This document shows positions 1 to 7,986 of a stretch of DNA of 64,000 bases, in pieces (the stretch's first letter is position 1; each line of letters opens with the position of its first letter). Made by a program: the position numbers and the translations under genes. The stretch covers positions 1 through 64,000 of the forward strand of contig CAWJCU010000009.1 in assembly GCA_963841455.1 (NCBI GenBank), given 5' to 3'. Source of the stretch: JAWVFM01 sp963841455. GTDB lineage: Bacteria; Actinomycetota; Thermoleophilia; Solirubrobacterales; 70-9. The notes beneath the pieces are model-generated. The model was not told the DNA's origin and searched no databases. It saw only the letters and a list, made by a program, of their open reading frames with translations.

Positions 1-24
1 CCGGTTCAAATCCGGGCGCCCCGA
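1..24 (+). tRNA. 3' end of a tRNA, probably tRNA-Pro (truncated by window edge)
   Basis: Positions 1-16 form the T arm: stem CCGG, loop TTCAAAT, stem CCGGG. Positions 17-23 (CGCCCCG) are the 3' acceptor strand and A24 is the discriminator. The implied 5' acceptor strand CGGGGCG, starting with C, and the TTCAAAT loop match actinobacterial tRNA-Pro. The anticodon lies outside the window, so the identity is inferred. No CCA is encoded after A24. Confidence 0.75.
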
Positions 25-118
25 CTTTCGCGACGCGCTAAAGGACTCCGGCTCGCGGGTCGAAAGACACGTTAGGAGTCAACGTCGCGTTCGCGCGACC
101 AACGTTGGAGGTAGGCGA

Positions 119-1210
119 GTGCAGGGTCCGGGTAGGGGTGGCGTTTTGCCACGGATGAACGCGCGGAACGTGACGGCGCTCGCGCTCGCCGCGCTCGCGG
201 CGCTGATGCTGTTCGCGGCGCTCGCCGCGATGAAGCCGGCGAAGGCCGAGGCGTGGGCATGGCGCGACGACTGCACGGCGATCATCTACAACCGCACCGG
301 GGCCCAGAGCTCGGTCCATCCCGTCAGCTACCTCCCCGTCCTCCCCAACCCCGGGAGCATCGCGGCGTTCGCGGCCTACGCGATCGTCGGGATCCCGGTC
401 AACCAGGCGCTCCCGCTCGTCAACACCGGCTATCCGGCGCCGGCCTACGGCTGCCACGCGGTGGTCGCGACAACTTCTCCGCAGGGCGCCACCTCATGCG
501 CGTATTCAGCGCCGACCACGGGCGCCAACCACTTCGACTGCAGCAACAACGTGACCTTCCGGATCATCAAGGACGACGACGACATCGCGGCGAACGTCTT
601 CATCCCGGCCGGCTCGGGGCCAAGCTCGCCGCCTCTGACGGCGAAGCGGCCCCGGAACGGAGGCCCGGCGCTGCGACCAGGGGCACTCCCAGGACATGGA
701 TGGCGCGCGAGCCACAAGTTCGCTCACCTCGGCCTCATCAGCCGGCTGATGAACACGGGCTCGCTCCCGGGCTCGTGCCAGCGCGGAGGCCATCACGCTC
801 CCAACGTCGAGCGCTCGACGCAGCTCCTGCATCGCCGCGGAGAGCGCGGGGTCGGTGCAGTAACGACCACCTACGACACCGCGAGGCGCGCGCACCAGGT
901 CACGGCGTCGGTGCTATCCAAGCACAGCATCCATTGCCTCTCGCGGCTTCTCACCTCGTCGAAGCTCCACACGAAGGTGCAGGTCCAGCCGCTCGCGACC
1001 GGAGGCCTCGGCGGCGGTGCCCGCGGCAAGGCGCTCGTGATCCATCGACGGATCCACGGCGAGAGCCGGAAGGCCGCCTATTACGAGGTCGTCACCGCGT
1101 CCAACGGACCCAAGAGCGGGGTCGTGATGCTTCAGAGCGCGCACAGGCCGCTCGGCGCGGGCGTCTTCTCTGCCGCCGTTGAAGGCGTCCTGAACCGCAT
1201 CGGCGCTTAG
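119..1210 (+). CDS. exported protein of unknown function
   Basis: The product is 363 aa. The GTG start at 119 follows a GGAGG ribosome site (107-111) by 7 nt; an internal ATG at 155 begins a typical signal peptide with an Arg-containing n-region, an Ala/Leu-rich core and a likely cut near AKAEA. The mature N-terminal half (about residues 45-160) contains several Cys and an Asp run. A low-complexity Pro/Gly/His-rich stretch (about 165-240) links it to a C-terminal module (about 250-363) ending in NRIGA. I recognise no family. The linker could hide compensating frame errors, but third-position GC stays high throughout. A strong palindrome follows the stop. Confidence 0.6.
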   Translation: MQGPGRGGVLPRMNARNVTALALAALAALMLFAALAAMKPAKAEAWAWRDDCTAIIYNRTGAQSSVHPVSYLPVLPNPGSIAAFAAYAIVGIPVNQALPLVNTGYPAPAYGCHAVVATTSPQGATSCAYSAPTTGANHFDCSNNVTFRIIKDDDDIAANVFIPAGSGPSSPPLTAKRPRNGGPALRPGALPGHGWRASHKFAHLGLISRLMNTGSLPGSCQRGGHHAPNVERSTQLLHRRGERGVGAVTTTYDTARRAHQVTASVLSKHSIHCLSRLLTSSKLHTKVQVQPLATGGLGGGARGKALVIHRRIHGESRKAAYYEVVTASNGPKSGVVMLQSAHRPLGAGVFSAAVEGVLNRIGA

Positions 1211-1218
1211 AGCCGGGC

Positions 1219-1248
1219 CGCACGGGTGCGCGATCGCGCACCCGTGCG
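1219..1248. terminator. 30-nt perfect palindrome between genes
   Basis: Two 15-nt arms beginning CGCACGGGTG are perfectly complementary with no spacer, directly after the stop at 1210 and before the next start at 1269. There is no U-tract, so if it terminates transcription it would be the U-less hairpin type common in high-GC actinobacteria. It could equally be a DNA-level cruciform or protein site. Confidence 0.55.
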
Positions 1249-1268
1249 AGACGGCCACGTGACGTAGG

Positions 1269-2744
1269 GTGCCCTCGGTGGTACGGCGGGTCACGCTGAC
1301 GGTCGCGCTCGGTGCGGCGCTCGCCTGCTTGGCGATCCCGGCAGTGGCCGGCGCTGCCGGGCCGCTGCCTGTCTCCAATGTTGATCGCTGGATCACCGAC
1401 TCGGCCGGCCGCGTCGTGATCGCGCACGGCCTCAACATGGTCTACAAGCTCCCGCCCTACTACCCGTCGAAGGCGGGGTTCGGTGCCGACGACGCGAGGT
1501 TCCTCGCGCGAAACGGGTTCAACGCAATCCGGCTCGGCGTCATCTACAAGGCCGTCGAGCCGAGGCGCCCGTCGGGAGGCAGGCCGTCCTACGACAACGC
1601 CTACCTCGCCAAGATCGCGCGGACCCAGAAGATTCTCGCCCGCCACGGCATCTACAGCCAGATCGACTTCCATCAGGACCTCTTCAACGAGAAGTTCCAG
1701 GGCGAGGGCTGGCCGGACTGGCAGGTGCAGGACGACGGGCTCGCAAACCCCCGCAACGGCTTCCCCAACAACTACCTCACGAACCCGGCGCTCTGGGCGG
1801 CGTTCGATCACTTCTGGGCCAACGACTCCGTGGGCGGCGTCAGGCTGATCGACGAGTACGCGGCGGCGTGGAACCACGTCGCGCGGAAGTTCCAGGGCGC
1901 GAGCGGCTTACTGGGCTATGACCTGCTGAACGAGCCGTGGCCGGGGAGCGGATGGGAACCGTGCGCGCAGCCCACCGGCTGCCCGGGGTTCGACAAGGGC
2001 CCCCTGGCGACGATGACGCGCAAGAGCACGAGCGCGATCCGCAGGGCAGACAAGCGGCACATCGTCTGGCAGGAGCCGAACGTCATCTTCAACTTCGGCG
2101 CGCAGAGCCACCTTCCCAAGATCGGATCGAACTCCGGCTTCAGCTTCCACGACTACTGCCTCACCGCGGGCGCGCCCGATTGTCCAACCATGGAGGCCAT
2201 GCCGTTCCAGAACGCCGATCAGATGGCGAAGACGACCGGTCGCGCCCTCCTGCTGAGCGAGTTCGGCGCCACCGACGACCTCGCAACCCTGAATCGGATC
2301 ACGGGCCTCGCGGACCAGCACATGATCTCGTGGCTCGAATGGGCCTACTGCGGCTGCGGCGACCCGACGACGAGCGGCCCGGGCGACCTCCAGGCGATCG
2401 TTCACGACCCCAAGAAGCCGCCCACCGGCTCAAACGTCTTCCACGACAAGCTCGCGGCACTCGAGCGCCCCTACCCACAGGCCGTCGCCGGAACGCCGAC
2501 GAGCTACTCGTTCGACCCGAGCACCGGCCGCTTCCAGCTCAGCTACTCGACGAAGGGCCCGGCGGGCAAGCGACTGTCGCGGTCAATCCCGACGGTCGTG
2601 TTCGTGCCGCGCCTCCACTACCCGAACGGCTACAAGGCGACGGCCCAGGGTGCGAGAGTCCTGTCGCGACCGGGCTCCCGGCAGCTGAAGCTCGAGCGTG
2701 GCGCCCGGGCGTCCGCGGTCAGCTTGGAGATCACGCCGAAGTAG
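1269..2744 (+). CDS. secreted GH5 endoglycoceramidase-like glycoside hydrolase
   Basis: The 491-aa protein has a signal peptide (residues 1-30, cut near GAAG) and a GH5 TIM barrel with the endoglycosylceramidase pattern. An early HGLNMVYK strand and the DFHQDLFNEKF segment are followed by the acid/base Glu in LLNEPWPG (E222) and the nucleophile Glu in LLSEFGA (E331). After about residue 395 comes a C-terminal beta-sandwich (YPQAVAG, SFDPSTGRF), as in endoglycoceramidases (EC 3.2.1.123 family). Those enzymes release intact glycans from glycosphingolipids or related glycolipids outside the cell. The actual substrate in a soil actinobacterium is unknown. GTG 1269 is used as the start; GTG 1278 is an alternative. 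Confidence 0.85.
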   Translation: MPSVVRRVTLTVALGAALACLAIPAVAGAAGPLPVSNVDRWITDSAGRVVIAHGLNMVYKLPPYYPSKAGFGADDARFLARNGFNAIRLGVIYKAVEPRRPSGGRPSYDNAYLAKIARTQKILARHGIYSQIDFHQDLFNEKFQGEGWPDWQVQDDGLANPRNGFPNNYLTNPALWAAFDHFWANDSVGGVRLIDEYAAAWNHVARKFQGASGLLGYDLLNEPWPGSGWEPCAQPTGCPGFDKGPLATMTRKSTSAIRRADKRHIVWQEPNVIFNFGAQSHLPKIGSNSGFSFHDYCLTAGAPDCPTMEAMPFQNADQMAKTTGRALLLSEFGATDDLATLNRITGLADQHMISWLEWAYCGCGDPTTSGPGDLQAIVHDPKKPPTGSNVFHDKLAALERPYPQAVAGTPTSYSFDPSTGRFQLSYSTKGPAGKRLSRSIPTVVFVPRLHYPNGYKATAQGARVLSRPGSRQLKLERGARASAVSLEITPK

Positions 2745-2758
2745 CTGCAGCTAATCAG

Positions 2759-3109
2759 TCATGACGCTGCCTGTGCCGGCACGCCGTGCTCAGCTATTAC
2801 GCGGTCGTAGTTCAGCCTCATCATCACGATCACGTCCTCTACGTCGGCGTCGGCCTCGATCCTGCGCGCGGCCGGTCCTCGCTTGTCGGGAAAGACGGGA
2901 TGGGGCACGATCCTGTCCTCGCCGGTGAGCTCCTCCCAAACGTCCCTCGGGAAGAAGAAATGCGCGGAGTGGTCGCCGTGCAGGTGACCGATCTCGCGGT
3001 GGCCCACCTTGAAGGCGAACTCGCCGCGGCGCCCGGGACCAGCCGTCACTCCCGGCCATGAGGTGACCTCATCCGTAATCCGACTGCTGGCTGACTGATC
3101 CTCCGTCAT
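2759..3109 (-). CDS. luciferase-domain (DUF5519) protein
   Basis: This 116-aa cytosolic protein carries the DUF5519/'luciferase' domain signature: TSWPGV near residue 18, then GHREIGHLHGD, HFFFPRDVWEEL, HPVFPD and a final MRLNYDR. The domain occurs as a small stand-alone protein in many actinobacteria; the name comes from a fungal luciferase relationship and no light reaction should be assumed. The start is supported by a GAGGAGGG ribosome site a few bases upstream of the ATG. Biochemical role unknown. Confidence 0.8.
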   Translation of the reverse strand: MTEDQSASSRITDEVTSWPGVTAGPGRRGEFAFKVGHREIGHLHGDHSAHFFFPRDVWEELTGEDRIVPHPVFPDKRGPAARRIEADADVEDVIVMMRLNYDRVIAEHGVPAQAAS

Positions 3110-3140
3110 CTGCCCTCCTCTGTCGAGCTCGACCCGGTGG

Positions 3141-3542
3141 TCAGGGAACGAACTGACCTATGGCGAGCAGGTTCCCTTCACTGTCGTGGAACCAGGCCGC
3201 CCGCTCGCCGGTCCCTTTGCTCGGGTAGTTCCCCTCGATGTCGGCGATGCCGCGGGCCGTGGTCAGGCCGGGGATCTCGTACTGCTCGAAGACGACCCCA
3301 CGGTTTCGGAGCTGCTCCACGGTTGACTCGATCTCCTTTACGTACCAGCCCATCTGGGTGAAATCGCCCCGCGGGGCCCCGGCGGATGCGAAGATCGCGA
3401 ATTCGGCGCCGCCGCACCGGTAGAGGAGCCCCCCGGGGCGCTCCTCGACCGGCTCGAGCCCGAGCTTCTCCGAATAGAACCTGCGTGCCCGCTCGAGGTC
3501 CTGCGCGGGCAGCCTTACGGCGATTTGGGCTTCCTCAAGCAC
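3141..3542 (-). CDS. VOC (glyoxalase/bleomycin-resistance) family protein
   Basis: The 133-aa protein is a single VOC fold with paired beta-alpha-beta-beta-beta modules. AQIAVRLPAQDLERARRFY opens module one, MGWYVKEIE opens module two, and the terminal WFHDSEGNLLAIGQF is the usual metal-ligand strand. GTG start 3542 overlaps the end of the upstream DHFR-like gene by 8 nt, so the two are translationally coupled and sit in the operon led by the ECF sigma factor. Substrate unknown; such proteins are often glyoxalase-like or drug-binding. Confidence 0.85.
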   Translation of the reverse strand: MLEEAQIAVRLPAQDLERARRFYSEKLGLEPVEERPGGLLYRCGGAEFAIFASAGAPRGDFTQMGWYVKEIESTVEQLRNRGVVFEQYEIPGLTTARGIADIEGNYPSKGTGERAAWFHDSEGNLLAIGQFVP

Positions 3543-4188
3543 CGGCCAGGACGCGGTAGGAGAGGTGCGTCACCGCCGGCGAGGAGATCACGCGTGTCTG
3601 CTCGAGCCTCGGCGTGCCACCGCTGGGGCCGTCGAACAGGCGCGTTCCACCGCCGAGCAGCACCGGCGCCACGTGGAGCTGGATCTCGTCCAGCAGGCCC
3701 GCGCGCAGGAATTGCTGCGCGGCCTCGGCACCCCCCGCGATGTGAACGTCCTTGCCGCCCGCGGCGTGGCGCGCCTGAGCGAGCGCCGACTCGACTCCAT
3801 CGGTCACGAAGGTGAACGTCGTGCCGCCCTGCATCTCGAGCGGCTCGCGCTCGTGGTGCGTGAGGACGAGCACGGGATGGTGGAAGGGCGGGTCGTCGCC
3901 CCACCAGGCGTCGGCGTTCGGATCCTCCCCCCATGGCCCCTCGCCGCCGCTGAACATCCGCCGCCCCATCACCGTGGCCCCGGCTCTGGCGATGTTCTTT
4001 TGGACGATCTCCGAGTCCGCGCTCTCCTCGCCACCCGACTCGCCGTGCGCTTCTTGCCACGCCTGGGCGGCAAACGCCCACTCGTGGAGCTGCTCGCCGC
4101 CCTGGCCAAGCGGGTCGTCGAGCGAGGGGTTCGGCCCCGCGACGAATCCGTCGAGCGAGACCGAGATGTCGACGAAGACGCCTGCCAC
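3535..4188 (-). CDS. dihydrofolate-reductase-family (RibD C-terminal-like) protein
   Basis: The 217-aa protein belongs to the YwjB/RibD-C branch of the DHFR superfamily. It begins with the characteristic SVSLDGFVAGPN strand-loop, has GATVMGRRMF near the middle, and ends with the GGGTRLFDG and RVISSPAVTHLSYRV strands. NADPH binding is expected from the family; substrate unknown. GTG at 4188 is chosen because it lies 5 nt after the stop of the sigma-factor gene, making a coupled sigma-DHFR-VOC unit. Genes of this family are frequent partners of ECF sigma factors with SnoaL-like extensions. Confidence 0.82.
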   Translation of the reverse strand: MAGVFVDISVSLDGFVAGPNPSLDDPLGQGGEQLHEWAFAAQAWQEAHGESGGEESADSEIVQKNIARAGATVMGRRMFSGGEGPWGEDPNADAWWGDDPPFHHPVLVLTHHEREPLEMQGGTTFTFVTDGVESALAQARHAAGGKDVHIAGGAEAAQQFLRAGLLDEIQLHVAPVLLGGGTRLFDGPSGGTPRLEQTRVISSPAVTHLSYRVLAGA

Positions 4189-4193
4189 GGCGG

Positions 4194-5309
4194 TCAGTCC
4201 AGGTTCGGCGGCAGGTTGAAGCTCTCGAAGAACGACGCGTGGCGACGCTCGTCCTCGGGCTGATCCGGCCAGCGCTCGTAGGCCTCGCGATCGGTGGGCG
4301 CGATCGAGCGCGTGACGAAGCACGTCACGTCGCTGATCCGATCGCCGCGGAGCGTCAGGACGTTGAGCGCGAACGGCAGGTACTTGCCGGCGTCCTCGTC
4401 CCAGCTGTAGTAGCCGAGCGCGGGCTGCCCGTTGGCACGCGTGGGGATGTGCTTCCAGCGCCAGTTGCCTGACAGCGGCCAGCCCGCGAGGAAGATCCGC
4501 AGCCCCTCGTGGCCCGAGAACCAGCTCGCGAGCGGCGGCATCGCGAACGCGACGTCCTCGGTGAGCCGATCGACGACGGCATCCACGTCGCCGCGCTGCC
4601 ATGCGTCCACGTAGGCCTGGACGGCCTCACGCAGCCCGTCGTCGCCAAGTGAGCGGGCCGTCTCCTGCTGGCTTTGGTCCGGGAGCTTCTCGTCGACGGT
4701 CTTGCGGGCCCGCTGAAGCGCGCTGTTGACGGCTGGGACGGTGGTGTCGAGCGCCTCCGCCACCTCCTTCGCCGAGAAGCCGAGCACCTCGCGAAGGATG
4801 AGCGCCGCGCGCTGCTGCGCCGGCAGAAACTGGAGCGCCGCGATGAACGCCAGCTCCACCGCCTCCAGCTGCTCGTAGGTGGCCTCGGGCGCCGCGAAGC
4901 CGTCCTCGACGCCGAGGATCTCGTCGGGATACGGCTCCACCCACACCGACTCCACGAGCGGCTCCCCGGGCCCGTCGTGAGGATCGGTCGCCGGCCCGTA
5001 GTCGATCGGCAGCACGCGCTTCGGCCGCTTGCCGATCGTGTCGAGGCAGGTGTTCGTCGCGATCCGGTAAAGCCAGGCGCGCACCGCCGTGCGGTCCTCC
5101 ACTCGCGCGAGGCCCTTCCACGCGCGAAGGAGCGCTTCCTGCAGCGCGTCCTCGGCGTCGTGGAGCGAGCCGAGCATGCGGTAGCAGTGGGCGTGGAGCT
5201 CGCCGCGCCGAGGCTCGACGAGCTGCGCGAACGCAGCCTCGTCGCCCCCGCGAGCGCGCTCGAAGAGCGCGGGCTCGGGCGCGGTCGTTCCGGTGGACGC
5301 GGACGTCAT
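4194..5309 (-). CDS. ECF sigma factor with C-terminal SnoaL-like domain
   Basis: The product is 371 aa. Sigma region 2 spans about residues 14-80 (HCYRMLGSLHDAEDALQE then AWLYRIATNTCLD). Region 4 lies near 150-215 (LPAQQRAALILREVLGFSAKEVAE then NSALQRAR), and a SnoaL/NTF2-like domain fills about 225-340. Sigma factors of this build usually lack a classical anti-sigma gene and are controlled through the C-terminal domain; none is seen here. The ATG at 5309 sits just after a GATGAGT-N14-CGGTC element that is repeated at two other nearby promoters, suggesting autoregulation. It heads the operon sigma, DHFR-like, VOC. Confidence 0.88.
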   Translation of the reverse strand: MTSASTGTTAPEPALFERARGGDEAAFAQLVEPRRGELHAHCYRMLGSLHDAEDALQEALLRAWKGLARVEDRTAVRAWLYRIATNTCLDTIGKRPKRVLPIDYGPATDPHDGPGEPLVESVWVEPYPDEILGVEDGFAAPEATYEQLEAVELAFIAALQFLPAQQRAALILREVLGFSAKEVAEALDTTVPAVNSALQRARKTVDEKLPDQSQQETARSLGDDGLREAVQAYVDAWQRGDVDAVVDRLTEDVAFAMPPLASWFSGHEGLRIFLAGWPLSGNWRWKHIPTRANGQPALGYYSWDEDAGKYLPFALNVLTLRGDRISDVTCFVTRSIAPTDREAYERWPDQPEDERRHASFFESFNLPPNLD

Positions 5310-5322
5310 CTCCACCAGGTTA

Positions 5323-5348
5323 GACCGGCGCGCCGCTCCGGACTCATC
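5323..5348 (-). promoter_or_regulatory. candidate ECF-sigma promoter (autoregulatory)
   Basis: On the minus strand GATGAGT (5348-5342) is followed after exactly 14 nt by CGGTC (5327-5323), about 14 nt before the sigma-factor ATG. The same spacing occurs at 5356-5381 and 6370-6395. Its position implies a very short 5' leader. Confidence 0.6.
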
Positions 5349-5355
5349 GCTGCCC

Positions 5356-5381
5356 GATGAGTTTTCGCGGCCGCGGCGGTC
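5356..5381 (+). promoter_or_regulatory. candidate ECF-sigma promoter of the VOC gene
   Basis: GATGAGT (5356-5362), 14 nt, then CGGTC (5377-5381), immediately followed by the AAAGGAGG ribosome site and the ATG at 5393. It diverges from the copy at 5323-5348, so a single intergenic region would serve both directions. Confidence 0.6.
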
Positions 5382-5392
5382 AAAGGAGGTAG

Positions 5393-5761
5393 ATGCAGAC
5401 GCCTCCCCCCGCGAGCCCGGTGGTGCACCTCGAGCTCCACACCAGCGACCTCTCACGAGCCTGCGGTTTCTACGCCCGCCTCTTTGGGTGGCGGGCCGAG
5501 CGACTCGACCTCGAATCCGGCGCCTACGAGACGCTCGCGCTCGGCGACCGCGTCGACGGCGGCGTCGTGGAGTGCACGACGCAGCGGGCCCTCTGGCTCC
5601 CCTACGTGGAGGTCGACGACGCGAGCCGGGCGACGGAGCGCGCACGCCGCCTGGGCGCGGATGTGCTGCTGGAACCGCGCGAGGGCCCAGCCGGCTGGCG
5701 GAGCGTCGTCGCGTCCGCCGCCGGGGGCGAGATCGCCGTCTGGCAGCCGAAGGAGCGCTAG
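5393..5761 (+). CDS. VOC family protein
   Basis: This 122-aa cytosolic glyoxalase/VOC-fold protein starts with VVHLELHTSDLSRACGFY and closes with SAAGGEIAVWQPKER. It is preceded by a strong AAAGGAGG site and by one of the three shared promoter elements, so it is probably a direct target of the divergent ECF sigma factor. Reaction unknown; family members include dioxygenases, glyoxalases and antibiotic-binding proteins. Confidence 0.83.
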   Translation: MQTPPPASPVVHLELHTSDLSRACGFYARLFGWRAERLDLESGAYETLALGDRVDGGVVECTTQRALWLPYVEVDDASRATERARRLGADVLLEPREGPAGWRSVVASAAGGEIAVWQPKER

Positions 5762-5773
5762 TACGATCGGCCG

Positions 5774-6325
5774 ATGCCTGATCGCCTCTACTACACCGAT
5801 TCCGACGAGGCGAACGCGCTCATCGCATTCGACCCGATGGCGTTGCTCATCGGCTTCGCGCTCGACCAGCAGGTGCCGGTGCAAAAGGCGTTCTCCGGTC
5901 CGCTCGTGCTCAAGGAGCGGTTCGGATCACTGGACCCGAGCGCGCTCGCCGTTGCGGATCTCGAGCCGATCTTCCGCGAGAAGCCCGCGATCCACCGGTT
6001 CCCAGGAGCGATGGCCGAGCGCACTCGCGCGCTCGCCGAGGCGGTGCGCGACCGCTTCGGCGGCGACGCCGCGCGGGTTTGGACCGACGCCTCGAGCGCC
6101 GGAGAGCTCGAGGAGAACATCCGGGCGCTGCCCGGCTTCGGCGACATGAAGGTCAAGGCGCTCGGCGCCGTGCTCGCGAAGCGCCTCGGCATCAAGGTTG
6201 CAGAAGGGCTGGTGCCCCCGCATCCCACCCTCGGTGATGTCGATTCGGCCCAGGCTCTCGCGGACTACCAGGCGGAAAAGCGCCTCCACAAGGCCGAATG
6301 GTCGCGGGCCAGGGCCCGCGGCTAG
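5774..6325 (+). CDS. HhH-GPD family base-excision-repair-like protein
   Basis: The 183-aa protein resembles the short actinobacterial HhH-GPD subfamily. An N-terminal helical half carries LIGFALDQQVP and FREKPAIHRFPGAMAER. A helix-hairpin-helix follows at about residues 113-140 (RALPGFGDMKVKALGAVLAKR), then a C-terminal segment with PPHPTLGDVDS. No Fe-S cysteine cluster of the MutY/Nth type is present. The role is inferred to be DNA glycosylase-like or DNA binding. It starts 12 nt after the VOC gene and probably shares its transcript. Confidence 0.78.
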   Translation: MPDRLYYTDSDEANALIAFDPMALLIGFALDQQVPVQKAFSGPLVLKERFGSLDPSALAVADLEPIFREKPAIHRFPGAMAERTRALAEAVRDRFGGDAARVWTDASSAGELEENIRALPGFGDMKVKALGAVLAKRLGIKVAEGLVPPHPTLGDVDSAQALADYQAEKRLHKAEWSRARARG

Positions 6326-6369
6326 CTCCGAAGCATTCCGCGCGCGATGGGCGGGTCGGGTCCCGCAGC

Positions 6370-6395
6370 GATGAGTTCTCGGGCCCTTCACGGTC
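6370..6395 (+). promoter_or_regulatory. candidate ECF-sigma promoter upstream of the MFS exporter
   Basis: Third copy of GATGAGT-N14-CGGTC (GATGAGT 6370-6376, CGGTC 6391-6395), about 48 nt before the MFS start at 6444. It places the exporter in the same candidate regulon as the sigma factor and the VOC gene. Confidence 0.55.
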
Positions 6396-6443
6396 TCAAC
6401 AACCGACGCCGCTAAGTTGAATCGAGCTTCCCGAGGTAGGCAA

Positions 6444-7937
6444 GTGACGAAGGACACGACCGACAGAAGGCGCTGGCTCGCGCTCTACGTGCTCTGCACC
6501 GGCATGCTCATGATCGTCCTCGACGCGACGGTCGTGAACGTCGCGCTCCCGACGATCCAAACCGACCTGGGCTTTTCGCAGTCGAACCTCGCCTGGGTCG
6601 TGAACGCCTACCTGATCGCCTTCGGCGGCCTTCTCCTCCTCGCCGGACGGCTCGGCGATCTGATCGGCCAGCGCCGCGTCTTCCTCATCGGCCTGTCCAT
6701 CTTCACGATCGCGTCGCTCGTTTGCGCGACGGTCGACAGCCAGGGGCTTTTGATCGGCGCTCGCTTCGTCCAGGGCGTCGGCGGCGCCCTCACCTCGGCG
6801 GTGATCCTGGGCATGATCGTGACCATGTTCCCCGAGCGCCGTGAGCAGGCGAAGGCGATCGGCGTCTTCACCTTCGTCGCATCCGCGGGCGGCTCGATCG
6901 GGCTTCTGGCCGGCGGCATCATCACCCAGACCATCAACTGGCACTGGATCTTCTTCATCAACCTGCCGATCGGGATCGTCACCGGGTTCCTGGCCACCAG
7001 GCTCGTCGATGCGCGAAAGGGCCTCGGTCTTCGGGCCGGCGCCGACATCTTCGGCGCGACGCTCCTGACGGCCGGGCTGATGCTCGGCGTCTACAACATC
7101 CTCCAGGTCCCCAAGGAGGGCTGGGGCTCATCGCAGACCCTGCTTCTTGGCGCCGCCTCGCTGCTGCTCGTCGCCGCGTTCGTCGTTCGCCAGGCCCGCA
7201 TCCCCAATCCGTTGATGCCCCTGCGCCTCTTCCGGTCGCGCAATGTGGCCGGCGCCAACGTCGTCCAGGCGCTCCTGGTCGCCGGGATGTTCGGCATGTT
7301 CTTCCTCGGCGCCCTGTACCTGCAGCGGATCCTCGGCTACGACGCACTCCAGGTCGGGCTGGCCTTCCTGCCTGCGACGATCGTGATGGGCACGATGTCG
7401 ATCGGCCTCTCCGAGCGCCTCATCATGCGCTTTGGACCTCGCCGAACCCTCCTGCCGGGCGTCGCGCTGATCGGCATCGGCCTGCTCTGGTTCGCGCGAA
7501 CCCCGGTCCACGGCAGTTACGCCACCGATCTGATGCCGGCGATGATTCTGATCGGCCTCGGCGTTGGCAGCGCGTTCCCGTCGCTCGTGACCCTCGCGAT
7601 GTCGGGCGCCACGCAGAGCGACTCGGGCCTCGCCTCCGGACTTGTCAACACGAGCCTCCAGGTCGGCGGCGCCATCGGCCTCGCGGTGCTCGCAACGCTG
7701 GCGAGCCAACGCACCACGAGCGAGCTTGCAAGCGGCGCCTCACACGACGCCGCGCTCAACTCGGGCTACCACCTCGCGTACCTGATCGGGGCCGCGCTCG
7801 TTGCGATCGCGCTCACCGTCGCGATCACCGTGCTGCGCTCCCCGGACATGTCGGAGATGGCGGCGCACCAGCCCGGCGAGGGCGAGGAAGAGGGCGAGCT
7901 GGCCGGGTCCGAGGCCCCCTGCGCCGAGGCCGCCTAG
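6444..7937 (+). CDS. MFS drug/solute exporter, DHA2 (14-TM) family
   Basis: The product is about 497 aa. The start is GTG 6444, 7-8 nt after a CGAGG ribosome site. Motifs of the DHA2 family are present: LDATVVNVALPTI in TM1, the loop GRLGDLIGQRR after TM2, and a motif C-like GGSIGLLAGGIITQ in TM5. Fourteen hydrophobic segments can be counted, and the short acidic tail is cytosolic. It should be a proton-driven exporter; substrate unknown. It has its own candidate ECF promoter. Confidence 0.88.
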   Translation: MTKDTTDRRRWLALYVLCTGMLMIVLDATVVNVALPTIQTDLGFSQSNLAWVVNAYLIAFGGLLLLAGRLGDLIGQRRVFLIGLSIFTIASLVCATVDSQGLLIGARFVQGVGGALTSAVILGMIVTMFPERREQAKAIGVFTFVASAGGSIGLLAGGIITQTINWHWIFFINLPIGIVTGFLATRLVDARKGLGLRAGADIFGATLLTAGLMLGVYNILQVPKEGWGSSQTLLLGAASLLLVAAFVVRQARIPNPLMPLRLFRSRNVAGANVVQALLVAGMFGMFFLGALYLQRILGYDALQVGLAFLPATIVMGTMSIGLSERLIMRFGPRRTLLPGVALIGIGLLWFARTPVHGSYATDLMPAMILIGLGVGSAFPSLVTLAMSGATQSDSGLASGLVNTSLQVGGAIGLAVLATLASQRTTSELASGASHDAALNSGYHLAYLIGAALVAIALTVAITVLRSPDMSEMAAHQPGEGEEEGELAGSEAPCAEAA

Positions 7938-7986
7938 CGACACGCCGCCGGCGGTGAGGGCCGGCCGGCTCGGCTACGGTTGGCGG

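Noticed and set aside
38..457. Long minus-strand open frames opposite many genes (e.g. opposite the first exported protein, the GS gene and the canonical oxidase genes).
   Set aside because: They are high-GC antisense shadows with Arg/Ala/Gly-rich translations and no recognisable motif or ribosome site.
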